Below, in pieces: positions 1-10,062 of a DNA stretch of 64,000 bases. The stretch's first letter is position 1. The number at the start of each line of letters is the position of its first letter. The stretch is taken from the NCBI RefSeq assembly GCF_012911865.1, contig NZ_JAAXYH010000004.1:124001-188000 (forward strand), in the 5' to 3' direction. The notes under the pieces were generated by a model. That model made no database searches. It was given only the letters and a program-made list of their open reading frames with translations, and was not told the origin of the DNA. Origin of the DNA: Shewanella salipaludis. Its GTDB lineage: Bacteria; Pseudomonadota; Gammaproteobacteria; Enterobacterales; Shewanellaceae. The translations under genes and the position numbers were made by a program.

Positions 1-252
1 CTGGTGGCCGCCCTGGGCAAGCTCAGGCGCCAGAATGGCGCATTTTCCTGGGGCCTGTATCAGGATGCGGAGTCGCCGGGGCATTTCATCGAATCTTTCA
101 ACGATGACTCCTGGCTCGCTCACTTGCGGCAGCACGAGCGGGTAACGGGCGACATGCGCGCCTTGCAGCAGCAGATCCAGGGGTTATTGCTGCCCGGGAG
201 CAGGCCGGTGATCAGCCATTATGTCGCGCCCAAGCTCAAGAGTCCGAGGTAA
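1..252 (+). CDS. MFS exporter (MFS_3/EntS-like), C-terminal fragment
   Basis: The reading frame is open from base 1, so the gene begins outside the window and only the last 83 or so residues are present. They match the cytosolic tail of MFS_3 (transmembrane secretion effector) transporters, which carry a segment of the form GAxxWGLYxDAxxPGxFxExF followed by SWLxHLRQHERVT and a final xVSHYxAP. No membrane helix lies in the visible part. Assignment to this subfamily rests on that tail only; substrate cannot be told. It is followed by a 62-base gap and the convergent trmL gene. Confidence 0.7.
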   Translation: MVAALGKLRRQNGAFSWGLYQDAESPGHFIESFNDDSWLAHLRQHERVTGDMRALQQQIQGLLLPGSRPVISHYVAPKLKSPR

Positions 253-314
253 CCCCAAGAATCCGCGGTAACGCCCGGGGAATGCCAAGGGGCAGGCGGC
301 ATGCGTGTGCCAGG

Positions 315-779
315 CTAGAGTGAGCCGGCAAAATCCAACTGGCGCCAGGCCTCGTAGCTGATGATGGCCACGGCGTTGGACAGGTTCAGGCTGCGGCTGC
401 TGGCGACCATGGGGATCTTCAGTCGCTGCTCGGCCGGGATGGAGGCTATGATTTCCAGCGGCAGGCCGCGGGTCTCCGGGCCGAACAGCAACACATCGCC
501 GGCGACATAGCTCAGCTCAGTGTGCGGCCTGCTACCCTTGGTGGTGCAGGCCATGATGCGCCTGTCGCCCATGGCCTCAAGGAAGGCGTCGAAGTCTTTA
601 TGACGTGTCACCCGGGTCAGATCGCCATAATCCAGTCCGGCGCGGCGCAACTTCTTCTCCTCCAGATCGAAACCCAGGGGCTCGATCAGATGCAACTGAC
701 AGCCGTTATTGGCGCATAAGCGGATGATGTTGCCGGTATTGGGGGCGATTTCTGGCTCGAAAAGTGCGATATGAAACAT
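315..779 (-). CDS. trmL: tRNA (cytidine(34)-2'-O)-methyltransferase TrmL
   Basis: A 154-residue SPOUT-class methyltransferase that, in this family, 2'-O-methylates the wobble nucleotide of tRNA-Leu isoacceptors using SAM. Visible family motifs are the N-terminal [19 protein letters not shown], the central FGPETRGLP and the C-terminal [11 protein letters not shown], which together form the knotted SAM site. The open frame extends upstream to 812, but the family starts at [10 protein letters not shown], so the ATG at 779 is chosen; the length then agrees with E. coli TrmL (157 aa). It stands alone on the minus strand, with the long repeat-bearing gap upstream. Confidence 0.93.
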   Translation of the reverse strand: MFHIALFEPEIAPNTGNIIRLCANNGCQLHLIEPLGFDLEEKKLRRAGLDYGDLTRVTRHKDFDAFLEAMGDRRIMACTTKGSRPHTELSYVAGDVLLFGPETRGLPLEIIASIPAEQRLKIPMVASSRSLNLSNAVAIISYEAWRQLDFAGSL

Positions 780-974
780 GCTGGACCTGAGAGTGAACAA
801 AGTGACGGCCAATTATAAGCCGAAACGGGGCTGCATAGCAGCAGAACCTGCTGACGTCCCCCTGGGGAGTGATCCGCTTCGGCTTGCGATGAGACAAGCT
901 TGCCAGGAACAAGGTTGAACAGCTACGACTGACCCCAAAGGGACGAGTATCAGGATGATATGAGCAAAGTCGTG

Positions 975-1140
975 GGCTTCCAGCCCCCTAGCCTTAAATC
1001 AAGAGCCGACCAAGAGGGGAGCAACAGCAATCCCCTCTAGCCTCTCGCTCACCTGGGGCTAACTCGGCATCCATGCCTCGTTCACGCTTTTTTGTTTAAT
1101 CGAAAGCGTCCAACATTCTTCGGCAACTCCGAAGGGAGAG
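975..1140 (+). repeat. Dispersed repeat C, copy 1
   Basis: Shares ordered blocks with 34681-34905: a start reading TCGTGGGCTTC, the phrase CCGACCAAGAGGGGA, the phrase GGCTAACTCGGCATCC (island copy GGCTAGCTCGGCATCC) and CGGCAACTCCGAAGGG. It contains two hairpins: GGGCT/AGCCC, and an 8-bp perfect stem AGAGGGGA (1013-1020) with TCCCCTCT (1031-1038) around a 10-base loop. The island copy keeps both hairpins with compensating differences. No coding potential is seen. Confidence 0.6.
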
Positions 1141-1210
1141 TGACGTTATCTGTGGCTACGTTTATCGCTAATGACCTCTGTGCGAATTCAAAAGTCGAGG
1201 AGGTACACCA

Positions 1211-1342
1211 GAGAGGGCACTGTTGCACCAGTGACCTTCGGCGAAAGGGACTTCGTCGCAGAGCATTCAGGGATGAACTTGCTGCGTGTCACTGGTGTAA
1301 CAGTGCGCAGGCCCACGGCAGGTGAATTAGTTGCAAATTGTG
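1211..1342 (+). repeat. Dispersed repeat B, diverged copy
   Basis: Resembles the B copy at 38898-39235. GGCACTGTTGCACCAGTGAC at 1216 matches 38976 with one change, GCGTGTCACTG near 1285 matches 39109, and CGCAGGCCCACGGCAG near 1305 matches the two island copies exactly. The rest has diverged. It follows a C copy directly, giving a C-B order without any gene between. Confidence 0.5.
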
Positions 1343-1548
1343 TTTGCAGAAACAATATGCAGAGTGAGCAACGCAGTTCTCTACCGAGAGTATCAATGCA
1401 GAACTAGGGCCTCACGGCCGAGAGGGTGTTACAGCACCACAAGGCCGCTGGCTTGCCCACCACTTGGGGGCAATGGTTTGGGGAATGGAGCTTGACTGGA
1501 AACCCCTGGGCCAGAATCGTCTCTGACCCGGGGGCATATGGCTGACTG

Positions 1549-3387
1549 TTAGCCGAGTGCTTCGGCTTGCTTGGTCTTGATGTAATCCATCACCAGCGCC
1601 CGCAGGAGGGTGAGGGGGACTGGGCCATTCTTCAACACTACGTCATGGAAGTCGCGCAGGTTGAATTTATCACCGAGGGCGGTCTGGGCTTCGCTGCGCA
1701 GGCGCAGGATTTCCATCATGCCGACCTTGTAGGCTGTGGCTTGCGCCGGCATCACTATGTAGCGCTCTATCTCGGCGGTGACATCGGATTCGGCCATGCC
1801 CGTGTTGTCGAGCATGTACCGTATGGCCTGTTCACGGGTCCAGCGCTTGGCGTGAATGCCTGTGTCGACCACCAGGCGCACGCCGCGGAATAGCTCGGCC
1901 TGCAGACGCCCTATGTTGTCGTATGGGTCTTTTTGGAAACCTAATTCCCAGGCCAGACGCTCCGCATACAGGGCCCAACCCTCGGCATAGGCGGTAAAGC
2001 TGGCCTGGGTGCGGATCATGGGGATGTCTTGCAGTTCATTTTGAATGGCGATCTGAAAGTGATGCCCAGGTACTGCCTCGTGATAGGCCAGGGTGCGCAT
2101 ACTGTATTTGGGCGTGGCCTTCACGTCGTACAGGTTGGCGTAGAACATGCCAGGGCGCGAACCGTCCATTGAGGGGCCGTTGTAATAGGCGCCCGGGGCG
2201 GTTTTTTCCGAAAACTCGGGTACCCGTTTGACCACCACCTTGGCTTTGGGGCGGATATTGAAGGCATCGCCCAGGCCATCGTTGACCTCCTCGATGATGC
2301 TTTCATAGTCGGCCAATATTTGCTGGCGGCCCGCGTCATCGTCGCTGTAGTAGAAACGCTCTTCTGCGCTTAGTTGATCTATCAGGGCCTTGAAACCGAC
2401 GCTGATGTCGTAACCCTGGGCAGCCATTATGCCGGCTATTTCGGCTTGAATGCGCTCGACTTCCGCCAGCCCTATTTTGTGGATCTCGTCGGCTGTCATG
2501 TCGGTGGTGGTATTGGTGCGCAGCAGGTAGTTGTAATACTCCGCGCCGTCAGGGAATTTCCAGACGCCGGCATCCGTGTTGGATTTGCCGCGCAGCCGGG
2601 TAAAGTAGTCGATATAGCTCTGGTAGCCAGGATAGACGCTCCGCTCAATCTCGGTCGCCGCCCGGCTCAGAAAGTCTGCGCGCGCTTGCTGACTCATGTC
2701 TGCGACTTTGTCGAGTTTGTCCTTGAAGGAAGCATAGAGGACGTTTTCCTCCGTGGGTTGCTCGACAAAATGCTTCATGATCTCGATGGACTTGTCTATC
2801 ACAAAGGTGGGCGGAATGATGCCCAGTTCTTCGCGTTTCACCAGGCCTTGCATATTTTGCTTGAGCTTGGTGTCTATTTTGGATAAACGGGCAATATAGT
2901 AGGTCGCATCCTGTGCATTCTCGACGCTGTGAAAAGTGTCGAGAAAGCGCGGTATTTGGTTTTGCAGGCCAAATAATTGATTAACCGGATAGTCGTAGTA
3001 GCGGAACTTACGTTGTTTCAGCGGATCGCCCAACAGCTCCATGACCACCTTCTTGGTAATGAGTTCGTTTTGGGGCAACTCGGTGTCGGGATAATTATTC
3101 AGGCCAAGATAGATCTCATCAAGGAAATTGAGTTGTTCATCGCCGGCGGCCAGCGAGTTGTCATCCCAGTCGGCGTTGTGGCCATGGATGCCTATTTGAT
3201 CCAGCAACCCCATGGAAGTGAGTGATTCCGGGCTCTTGAGCACAAACTTGAGGAAAGCGCGATTATAGAAGTTGTTGGCAAAATAGGGTTTGTCTGCGGT
3301 CCACTCGTGATAAGCGAAACTGGCGCCAAGCAGCAGCACAGAACCCAAACCTATGCCGGTCCATTTCAATATTTTCTTAATCTTCAT
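1549..3387 (-). CDS. DUF885 family metallopeptidase-like protein
   Basis: A 612-residue protein of the DUF885 family, many members of which are annotated as putative metal-dependent carboxypeptidases. Residues 436-443 read HEAVPGHH, the family's HExxxGHH metal-site motif, and the downstream TAYAEGWALYAE segment supplies the usual acidic residues. The N-terminus has a positively charged stretch followed by one hydrophobic segment (about residues 12-28), suggesting an uncleaved membrane anchor or a signal peptide with the catalytic part in the periplasm. It is a single-gene unit. Substrate and true activity are unknown; the family call is secure, the peptidase activity is inference. Confidence 0.85.
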   Translation of the reverse strand: MKIKKILKWTGIGLGSVLLLGASFAYHEWTADKPYFANNFYNRAFLKFVLKSPESLTSMGLLDQIGIHGHNADWDDNSLAAGDEQLNFLDEIYLGLNNYPDTELPQNELITKKVVMELLGDPLKQRKFRYYDYPVNQLFGLQNQIPRFLDTFHSVENAQDATYYIARLSKIDTKLKQNMQGLVKREELGIIPPTFVIDKSIEIMKHFVEQPTEENVLYASFKDKLDKVADMSQQARADFLSRAATEIERSVYPGYQSYIDYFTRLRGKSNTDAGVWKFPDGAEYYNYLLRTNTTTDMTADEIHKIGLAEVERIQAEIAGIMAAQGYDISVGFKALIDQLSAEERFYYSDDDAGRQQILADYESIIEEVNDGLGDAFNIRPKAKVVVKRVPEFSEKTAPGAYYNGPSMDGSRPGMFYANLYDVKATPKYSMRTLAYHEAVPGHHFQIAIQNELQDIPMIRTQASFTAYAEGWALYAERLAWELGFQKDPYDNIGRLQAELFRGVRLVVDTGIHAKRWTREQAIRYMLDNTGMAESDVTAEIERYIVMPAQATAYKVGMMEILRLRSEAQTALGDKFNLRDFHDVVLKNGPVPLTLLRALVMDYIKTKQAEALG

Positions 3388-3816
3388 GATTAACTATCCC
3401 TTTAATTATTCTGCGAGGTTTGGGGTAACCCAAATAACCTAAGCCAGGGTAACAGTGGCAATGGATAATATCCATAGGTGCCGGCAACGGCTATTTAACA
3501 TCCGCCAGTGACTCCTGGAATGAATAAGGCCTTCGCCGGCCTAGAGGACGTTGGAATACTAGAGGATGTTGGAGTAAGAGAACGTTGTAATAAGAGGAAT
3601 AGCAATACAGGCCAAGCCTCTGCCGAGAAAAATGCCGCTTGCGTTAACGCGACCGGCGCCAGAGGAGGCCGCTGGCAAGCTGCGACTACAGCCCTGGCTG
3701 CCGGCCCTGGGCATCTGTCTTGCTATTCCCCTTTGGCGCCATTACCTTAGGGCAAAGGCCAAGCTTAAGTCGTTAAGTTTGAGTCACGGATTCGGGATTC
3801 ACCCTGAGGAGTTGGG
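3388..3816. other. Intergenic region, no gene recognised
   Basis: A 429-base gap between the divergent DUF885 gene and cinA. Two overlapping plus-strand frames (3508-3750 and 3632-3820) have unnatural composition and no family resemblance. It holds a short 18-base direct repeat, CTAGAGGACGTTGGAATA at 3541 and a variant at 3559, with a third degenerate half-copy. It must contain the promoters for both neighbours, but none stands out. Confidence 0.5.
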
Positions 3817-5091
3817 ATGAAGTTAGAAATGATTTGCACCGGTGAAGAGGTGCTCGCCGGCCAGATACTGGACACCAATGCCGCCTGGGTGGCCGCGGCC
3901 CTGATGGATCACGGCGTCGAGATGCAACGCCGGATGACAGTGGGGGATCGCCTGGAGGATCTGGTGGCGGTATTCCAGGAGCGCAGCCTGCATGCGGATG
4001 TGATCTTGGTCAACGGCGGCCTGGGGCCGACCAGCGATGATTTGTCTGCGCTGGCCATGGCCAAGGCCAAGGGGGAACCCCTGGTGGAGAATGCCGAGTG
4101 GCGTGAGCGCCTGACCGGCTGGTTCGAGCGTCATAACAGGGCCATGCCGGCCAGCAATCTCAAGCAGGCCATGTTGCCCGAGTCCGCCGTCATGGTGGAT
4201 AACCCAGTGGGCACCGCCTGTGGCTTCAGGGTCAGGCTCAACCGTGCCTGGCTGTTCTTCACCCCTGGGGTGCCGTTCGAATTCAAACACATGGTCGAGG
4301 AAGAGTTCATCCCCTTCCTGCAAGAGGAATTTGGCCTGGATACCAAGGTGGCGGTGAAGAAGCTGCTGACCCTGGGGCAGGGGGAGTCGGCGCTGGCGGA
4401 TAAGCTGCAACCCCTGGAGCTGCCGGAAGGCATCACCCTAGGCTACCGCTCCTCCATGCCCTACATAGAGATCAAGATTTTCGCCAGGGGCGACAAGGCG
4501 ATAGGCCTGTTGCCCAGGGTGAGCAATCATATCAGGCTGGTGCTGGGCACGGCGGTAGTGGCCGAAGACAGGGCGACGCTGGCCGAAGAAGTTCACCACA
4601 GGCTCAAGGGCTCGGGACTCAGCCTGAGCCTGGCCGAGTCCTGCACGGGTGGCATGCTCACCAGCGAGTTGGTGGCCTTTCCCGGCAGCTCATCCTATCT
4701 GCATCAGGGGCTGGTGACCTATAGCAACGAGTCCAAGGTCAAGGTGCTCGGGGTCAATCCCGCCACTTTGGACGACTATGGCGCCGTCTCCATAGCCACG
4801 GTCGCCGAGATGGCGCAGGGGGCGCGTATGCTGTTGGACAGTGATTTTGCCTTGGCCACCAGTGGCGTCGCCGGCCCGGATGGCGGCACAGAAGACAAGC
4901 CGGTCGGCACAGTGGCCATAGCGCTGGCGACCCGCAATGGTGTCTACAGCCAGATGCTCAAGCTGCCGCGGCGTTCGCGGGAGCTGGTGCGCTGCCTGAG
5001 TGCGGCCGTGGCCCTGGACATGCTGCGACGTGAGCTGCTGGAGCAGGCGGTGATAGTGGACTATGGCACCATGGAAAGATTCAAGAAGTAA
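3817..5091 (+). CDS. cinA: CinA-family protein with C-terminal NMN deamidase domain
   Basis: A 424-residue two-domain protein. The N-terminal half (about 1-170) is the MoaB/MoeA-like CinA domain, visible in [18 protein letters not shown] and the [11 protein letters not shown] loop. The C-terminal part (about 255-415) is the PncC-type domain, with [14 protein letters not shown] and [18 protein letters not shown], which in this family converts nicotinamide mononucleotide to nicotinate mononucleotide in pyridine nucleotide recycling. The start ATG is preceded by GAGGAGTTGGG, a good ribosome site. It is a single gene closed by the hairpin at 5104-5134. The competence role implied by the name is not supported here. 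Confidence 0.9.
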   Translation: MKLEMICTGEEVLAGQILDTNAAWVAAALMDHGVEMQRRMTVGDRLEDLVAVFQERSLHADVILVNGGLGPTSDDLSALAMAKAKGEPLVENAEWRERLTGWFERHNRAMPASNLKQAMLPESAVMVDNPVGTACGFRVRLNRAWLFFTPGVPFEFKHMVEEEFIPFLQEEFGLDTKVAVKKLLTLGQGESALADKLQPLELPEGITLGYRSSMPYIEIKIFARGDKAIGLLPRVSNHIRLVLGTAVVAEDRATLAEEVHHRLKGSGLSLSLAESCTGGMLTSELVAFPGSSSYLHQGLVTYSNESKVKVLGVNPATLDDYGAVSIATVAEMAQGARMLLDSDFALATSGVAGPDGGTEDKPVGTVAIALATRNGVYSQMLKLPRRSRELVRCLSAAVALDMLRRELLEQAVIVDYGTMERFKK

Positions 5092-5103
5092 TGGCCTTGG
5101 CTG

Positions 5104-5134
5104 AAAAAGCCTTCCACTGGTGGAAGGCTTTTTT
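5104..5134. terminator. Bidirectional intrinsic terminator between cinA and the YceB-like gene
   Basis: A perfect stem AGCCTTCCA/TGGAAGGCT around CTGG, with an A tract on the left and a T tract on the right. It can end cinA transcription on the plus strand and the ppc-lipoprotein transcript on the minus strand. Confidence 0.88.
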
Positions 5135-5181
5135 GTATGCCCGAGTTGTCGCCGGCTCTGGACGGGGCAGAGCCTGGCCTG

Positions 5182-5748
5182 TTACTTGAGTTGCAACACC
5201 AGCTTGCCGGGTTGGACCTCCAGGCTCTTGGCCATCTTGGCCATCAGCGCCTGATTGCTGTCTCTGGTATCCAGGACATACACGGGTTGGGTCTCGAGAT
5301 AGTGACGCAGGAAGCTCATGAGTTGCGGCGTCGCCCGGCTGAGGGCCTGACCCAGATCTTTGGGACTGGACTCGACCCCCACCAGATTCAAGTCCCTCAG
5401 ATACACCCCATGGCTCTGGCTGTCGTACCAAGGTTTTGCCTCGAAGCTGGCACTCAGGCTGGCCCTGAGCGGGAACAGCGGGGTGTGCAGCGACAGCCGG
5501 GTCATGGCGGTCACCGCCATGGTATCCGGCTTATGACCCAGGGTAACCCTTATGTCGTTGAGGCGTATGTCGACCTTGATGGGGCCGCTGCCTTCGGTGA
5601 CCTCGAAGTGGATCTCCCTGTTCAGGTATTGCTCCACCTCGTGTTGGCTGACACTGTATTGGCTGGCACAACCACTCAGTCCCAACACCAGCGCCAGGGG
5701 GAGCCAGGCCGATGTCAGCCTCAGGAGCCGCTTGAGTCGCGTCATCAT
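5182..5748 (-). CDS. DUF1439 (YceB-like) lipoprotein
   Basis: A 188-residue probable lipoprotein: a charged N-terminus, a hydrophobic stretch and a lipobox LSGC with the acylated Cys at residue 27. The mature part fits the DUF1439/YceB family, a small tubular-lipid-binding-like fold, with [13 protein letters not shown] near its start. It overlaps the end of ppc by 4 bases (start 5748, ppc stop 5745), so it is probably translated from the same transcript. The family's function is poorly known; no functional tie to ppc can be read from the sequence. Confidence 0.8.
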   Translation of the reverse strand: MMTRLKRLLRLTSAWLPLALVLGLSGCASQYSVSQHEVEQYLNREIHFEVTEGSGPIKVDIRLNDIRVTLGHKPDTMAVTAMTRLSLHTPLFPLRASLSASFEAKPWYDSQSHGVYLRDLNLVGVESSPKDLGQALSRATPQLMSFLRHYLETQPVYVLDTRDSNQALMAKMAKSLEVQPGKLVLQLK

Positions 5749-8390
5749 CCTGTGTTTCTCATGCCCGCCGCGACCCCGGCAATGGTCAACATGAGTGCCA
5801 GTTGCACATGCTCGGACGCGGGTGACTCGGCGCTGTGTTTGCGGGTGCGGGCCAGCAGTTCGGTCTGGAGGAAATTCAGCGGATCTATGTAAGGGTTGCG
5901 CAGCTTCACCGACTCGCGATTCCAGGGGGTGTGCGCCATCAGGCTGTCGGACCGGGTCAGGGTCAACACGGCCTTAATTCCGAGTTCCAGCCTGTTCCTC
6001 AGGGTCTCGCCCAGGTGGTGCAGCGCCTTGGGCACAAGGCAGGCTTCGTAATAGCGTGCCAGGTTAGGCTCCGCCTTGGCGTAGACCATCTCCAACATGG
6101 AGATGCGGGTGTTGAAGAAGGGCCATTGACGCTCCATCTCCTGCAACAGCGGCAACTCGCCCCTATCCGCCGCCGCCTGCAGTGCCTCGCCGGCACCGAG
6201 CCAGGCCGGCAGCATGAGTCGGTTCTGCGACCAGGCGAAGATCCAGGGAATGGCACGCAGGCTCTCTATGCCGCCATCGACCCTGCGTTTGGCCGGGCGA
6301 CTGCCCAGCGGCAGCTGCCCCAGCTCGACTTCAGGGGTGGCGGCGCGGAAATAGGCGACGAAATCGGGCTCTTCCCTCACTATGGCGCGATAGGAGGTGA
6401 CGGATTCGGCGGCGATCCGCTGCATGCAGTCGCGCCACTCCTGCTTGGGCGCCGGGGGTGGCAGCAGGGTCGCTTCCAACACGGCCGAGGTGTAGAGCGC
6501 CAGGCTCTGGACCGCCAGCTTGGGCAGGCCGAACTTGAAGCGGATCATCTCGCCCTGCTCAGTTACCCTGATACGGCCATCGACCGAGCCAGGCGGTTGC
6601 GACAGGATAGCCTCGTGTGCCGGGCCGCCGCCACGGCCTATGCTGCCGCCCCGGCCATGGAACAGGGTCAGCTTGACCCCGGCCTGCTTGCACACGGCCA
6701 CCAGTTGTTCCTGGGCGCTGTATTGGGCCCAGGCGGCGGCCATCACCCCGGCATCCTTGGCCGAGTCGGAATAGCCTATCATGACTTCCTGCATACCCTG
6801 GGTGTAGCCGCGATACCAGTCGAGCTTCAGCAGCGCCGTGATGCAATCGGCGGCGTTATTGAGATCGCTCAGGGTCTCGAACAGGGGCACCACCCGCATG
6901 GGGTGGCTGCAACCGGTTTCCTTGAGCAACAGCAGCACAGCCAGCACATCCGAGGGCTTGCTCGCCATGGAGATCACATAGGAGCCCAGGGCCCTGGCGG
7001 GATGTTTGGCGACCAGGCGACAGGTGTCCAGCACCTCGGCGACCTCGCTCGATGGCTGCCAGTTGACCGGCAGCAGGGGGCGGCGATTGGTCAATTCCCG
7101 CAGCAGGAAGGCCTGTTTCTCTGTCTCGTCCCAGTGACCATAGTCCCCCATGCCCAGATAGCGGGTGAGCTCGGCTATGACGTCGCCATGGCGGCCGGCA
7201 TCCTGGCGTATGTCCAGCCGCAGCATATGTATGCCGAAGCAGGCGATGCGCCTCAGTATGTCCAGCAGCAGACCATTGGCGATCAGGCGCATGCCCGAGT
7301 CGCATAGGCTGCGGTACATGAGTTCAAGTGGTGCCTTGAGATCCCTCTCCTGCCAGATCAGGGTCGCTTCATCGACCTCGACACTGTGGCCTTCGAGGCG
7401 GGCGGTGAGATAATCCAGCGTGTTGCGCAGCTTCTGTCTCAGGCCGCGCAGCAGATCCCGATAAGGCTCGCGACTCTCGCCCGTGTAGGCCAGCAGCTCA
7501 GGGCTGGCCTCTTCCATGGATAATTCGTTCACCAGGGCCAGTATGTCTTTCAGGTAGAGCCTGGCGGCGGCATGGCGATTGCGGTACAGGACTTCCTGAG
7601 TCACCTTGGCGGTGACGAAGGGATTGCCGTCGCGATCGCCGCCCATCCAACTGGAGAAGCGCACCGGCGCCATGTCCGTTGGCAGTTGCTTGCCCGTGCG
7701 TTCCTCCACCTGATCGTTGAGTTGGCGCAGGAAGTCGGGCACCGCCTGCCACAGCGAGGCTTCTATGGTGCTCAGGCCCCAGCGGGCCTCGTCGACCGGG
7801 GTCGGACGTTCGCTGCGGATCTCATTGGTATGCCAGATCTGGGCTATGAGTTGCCTCAGCCTCAGGGTGAGCTGCGTCTTCTCCCGCGCCGACAGCTGGT
7901 TGTTTTCCTGCTGGGCGAGGCAATCGACTATGGCGGCATATTTCTGGATCAGGGTGCGACGGGAGATCTCGGTCGGGTGAGCCGTCAGCACCAGATCTAT
8001 GTCTAAACTCTCGAGGCATTCCAGCATCCTGGCCTGATCCGTTTGCCCCTGGAGCAGACGCCCGAGCAACTGCTCGACGGGATCCGGCACGCATACCAGT
8101 TCATCACAGTCGCGGCTGATGGTATGGAACTGTTCGGCCAGGTTGGCCAGGTTGAGAAACTGGTTGAAGGCCTTGGCGAAGGGGACCAACTCTTCATCCG
8201 GCAGGGCGGTCAGTAGGGCCAGCATCTGTTCCCTGGCGGCTTCATCCCCCTGGCGCGAGCGCTTGGCCAGCTGCCTTATCTGTTCGACTTTCTCGAGGAA
8301 GGCCTCGCCCAGATGGGTACGCATGGTGTCGCCCAGTATCTGTCCCAGGTTGCCTACATTCGATCTTAAAGACGCGTACATATCTGCCAT
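5745..8390 (-). CDS. ppc: Phosphoenolpyruvate carboxylase
   Basis: An 881-residue enzyme that makes oxaloacetate from phosphoenolpyruvate and bicarbonate, replenishing the TCA cycle and feeding aspartate-derived synthesis. Family signatures are visible: [12 protein letters not shown] (catalytic His), [14 protein letters not shown] (substrate-binding Arg/Gly loop), and the conserved C-terminal end GMRNTG. Start and length agree with the E. coli enzyme (883 aa, N-terminus of the form YxxLRSNVxxLG). It reads away from argC; aspartate is needed by argG, so the adjacency is metabolically sensible, though each has its own promoter region. Confidence 0.97.
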   Translation of the reverse strand: MADMYASLRSNVGNLGQILGDTMRTHLGEAFLEKVEQIRQLAKRSRQGDEAAREQMLALLTALPDEELVPFAKAFNQFLNLANLAEQFHTISRDCDELVCVPDPVEQLLGRLLQGQTDQARMLECLESLDIDLVLTAHPTEISRRTLIQKYAAIVDCLAQQENNQLSAREKTQLTLRLRQLIAQIWHTNEIRSERPTPVDEARWGLSTIEASLWQAVPDFLRQLNDQVEERTGKQLPTDMAPVRFSSWMGGDRDGNPFVTAKVTQEVLYRNRHAAARLYLKDILALVNELSMEEASPELLAYTGESREPYRDLLRGLRQKLRNTLDYLTARLEGHSVEVDEATLIWQERDLKAPLELMYRSLCDSGMRLIANGLLLDILRRIACFGIHMLRLDIRQDAGRHGDVIAELTRYLGMGDYGHWDETEKQAFLLRELTNRRPLLPVNWQPSSEVAEVLDTCRLVAKHPARALGSYVISMASKPSDVLAVLLLLKETGCSHPMRVVPLFETLSDLNNAADCITALLKLDWYRGYTQGMQEVMIGYSDSAKDAGVMAAAWAQYSAQEQLVAVCKQAGVKLTLFHGRGGSIGRGGGPAHEAILSQPPGSVDGRIRVTEQGEMIRFKFGLPKLAVQSLALYTSAVLEATLLPPPAPKQEWRDCMQRIAAESVTSYRAIVREEPDFVAYFRAATPEVELGQLPLGSRPAKRRVDGGIESLRAIPWIFAWSQNRLMLPAWLGAGEALQAAADRGELPLLQEMERQWPFFNTRISMLEMVYAKAEPNLARYYEACLVPKALHHLGETLRNRLELGIKAVLTLTRSDSLMAHTPWNRESVKLRNPYIDPLNFLQTELLARTRKHSAESPASEHVQLALMLTIAGVAAGMRNTG

Positions 8391-8688
8391 AGTGACTCCA
8401 GAGTAGTAAAGCTCAAGTGCTCATTGCCGAGATCCAGGTTAGGCACAATACCCAGACCCGGGCCCCAGGGTCAACCTTGGATATCTTGGGGCCGCATGAG
8501 TTTTGGTCATCTTGAGGTCGCCATCCTGTGGCGGCAATCCTATGCCGCCCGGGTCTGTGCGGCTTTGCATCCTTACTCACATCTGATTTTGGGGTCAGGC
8601 TCCCGGTTTAGAACTTTTTTTCACCGACTAAAGTCATGTGTTATATGAGGCATTGTTGGATCTGTTTCAGGCTTGTGGAAGCGGTATT

Positions 8689-8706
8689 TTAAAATATATA
8701 TTCACA
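8689..8706. promoter_or_regulatory. Probable ArgR operator upstream of argC
   Basis: TTAAAATATATATTCACA fits the 18-base ARG box consensus WNTGAATWWWWATTCANW in its right half (ATTCA) and in the central AAT-WWWW, missing the left TG. It lies in the AT-rich patch where the arginine operon promoter would be expected. No second well-matched box at the usual 3-base spacing is seen, so the call is tentative. Confidence 0.45.
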
Positions 8707-8790
8707 GATATTGCATAACTAGTGTTTTGTGTTAGTCTGGCCGTCTGTTGAGTCGAGCCCTGTTTGCAAGTTTGTGATGTGAGCCTAACT

Positions 8791-8907
8791 ATGTATCAAA
8801 ACGTGTGGTATCCAGCCAGGTATCAAGCCATGTGTGAGCCCATCCAGGGCAGCACTCCCATGGGGATCAAAACCTGGGCAGCGCCGCAACACTATCCACG
8901 ACGATAG
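8791..8907 (+). CDS. Possible argC leader peptide (38 aa)
   Basis: An ATG-started frame of 38 codons in the argC leader ending Pro-Arg-Arg-stop, the two arginines encoded by consecutive CGA codons. The stop lies inside a perfect 7-bp inverted repeat CACTATC/GATAGTG (8890-8909) whose loop holds the CGA codons. The ribosome site is weak (GTGAG about 8 bases upstream). The peptide resembles nothing known. It may be chance; it is recorded because of the arginine codons and hairpin placement. Confidence 0.2.
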   Translation: MYQNVWYPARYQAMCEPIQGSTPMGIKTWAAPQHYPRR

Positions 8908-9014
8908 TGACATCTTTATGGCATAGGGCAGATGTAGGGCAGATTGAGGCCCGAACTTGAATTGTGCCCATCTTTAACCCATTCTTTTTATTTGGTTTTG
9001 AAAAGTTAAACGCT

Positions 9015-9995
9015 ATGAAAAATATCGCCATTATAGGTGCCAGTGGTTACACGGGCGCCCAGATAACTTCCCTGATAGATGCCGAGCCTGAGCTGGCGAT
9101 TCAGGGGCTCTATGTCTCGGAAAACAGCCTGGACAAGGGGCGGCCCCTGGCCGACCTTTACCCTGTCTACAGCCACATAGATCTCTGTCTGTCCCCGCTG
9201 ACAGCAGAGGCCAAGGAAAAAATCCTCGATGAGGCGGATGCAGTGGTATTGGCCACCGAGCATTCGGTGAGCCTGGAGCTGGCCGCCTGGTTCTATGAAC
9301 AGGGTCTGGCGGTATTCGATCTCAGCGGTGCCTATCGCTTCGCCGACACGGCCCAATACCCCAAGTGGTATGGCTTCGAGCATAGCCATCCCGAGGTGTT
9401 GGCCGAGGCGGTTTATGGCCTGGCCGAATGGAATGCGCCGCAGATAGCCGCCAGTCGCATGATTGCCGTGCCGGGTTGCTATCCGACCGCCTCCCTGACG
9501 GCACTCAAGCCGTTAGCCGCGCTGCTCGGCCCTGCCCGGCCTGTGATCAATGCCGTCAGCGGCGTCACGGGCGCCGGGCGCAAGGCGCAGCTGCATACCA
9601 GCTTCTGCGAGGTCAGCCTGACCCCTTACGGTGTGCTTGGCCACAGGCATCAGCCGGAAATCGCCACCCACCTGGGCCAGGAAGTCATCTTCACCCCGCA
9701 TCTGGGCAACTTCAAACGCGGCATTCTGGCGACCATAACGGTACAGCTCAAGCCGGGCACCACTGAGGCCGACATCGCCAGCGCCTATGGCGTGTACGAC
9801 ACGGCTCCCCTGGTGACAGTCAAGCATAACCAGTTCCCCAAACTCGATGACGTGGTGCATACCCCCAACTGTCATCTGGGATGGAAGTTCGACGCCGCCA
9901 GCGGTTACCTGGTGGTCGCCAGCGCGATAGATAACCTGATGAAAGGCGCCGCCAGTCAGGCGTTGCAATGCATCAAGCTACATTTCGCTCTCTAG
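9015..9995 (+). CDS. argC: N-acetyl-gamma-glutamyl-phosphate reductase
   Basis: A 326-residue enzyme of arginine synthesis that reduces N-acetylglutamyl phosphate to the semialdehyde with NADPH. The nucleotide-binding start [13 protein letters not shown] and the catalytic cysteine motif [10 protein letters not shown] are visible. An in-frame upstream extension to 8964 exists, but the family begins at the Rossmann motif, so ATG 9015 is chosen. It is the first gene of argCBFGH, and its promoter and ArgR site are in the gap upstream. No argE is found on the divergent strand, unlike many gammaproteobacteria. Confidence 0.96.
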   Translation: MKNIAIIGASGYTGAQITSLIDAEPELAIQGLYVSENSLDKGRPLADLYPVYSHIDLCLSPLTAEAKEKILDEADAVVLATEHSVSLELAAWFYEQGLAVFDLSGAYRFADTAQYPKWYGFEHSHPEVLAEAVYGLAEWNAPQIAASRMIAVPGCYPTASLTALKPLAALLGPARPVINAVSGVTGAGRKAQLHTSFCEVSLTPYGVLGHRHQPEIATHLGQEVIFTPHLGNFKRGILATITVQLKPGTTEADIASAYGVYDTAPLVTVKHNQFPKLDDVVHTPNCHLGWKFDAASGYLVVASAIDNLMKGAASQALQCIKLHFAL

Positions 9996-10062
9996 GCCCA
10001 TGCAGCCTGAGCGGAAGAGTGGCAGACAGTCAGTTTGAGAATGGGATTAAGAGAGTATTGAG

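Larger units (their letters stand above)
780..1548. other. Intergenic region with dispersed repeats
   Basis: About 770 bases with no convincing gene. Two plus-strand frames near 1092-1407 have no family match and overlap each other, so they are not called. Most of the stretch from 975 to 1345 is made of copies of the repeat families C and B that recur in the island at 34.7-41.5 kb (listed separately). The remainder, 830-970 and 1420-1548, shows nothing recognisable. Confidence 0.6.
8391..9014. other. ppc-argC intergenic region and long argC leader
   Basis: A 624-base gap between divergent ppc and argC. It contains an ArgR-box-like site at 8689-8706 in an AT-rich patch, then roughly 300 bases before the argC start, which hold a 38-codon open frame ending in two arginine codons and a 7-bp hairpin overlapping its stop (listed separately). 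The part 8420-8660 shows nothing specific. Confidence 0.55.

Noticed and set aside
3508-3820. Two overlapping small frames before cinA
   Set aside because: Odd composition, no ribosome site, no similarity; left as intergenic.
5835-7307. 490-codon open frame antisense to ppc
   Set aside because: ppc keeps all catalytic motifs on the other strand; the antisense frame is a by-product of high GC.
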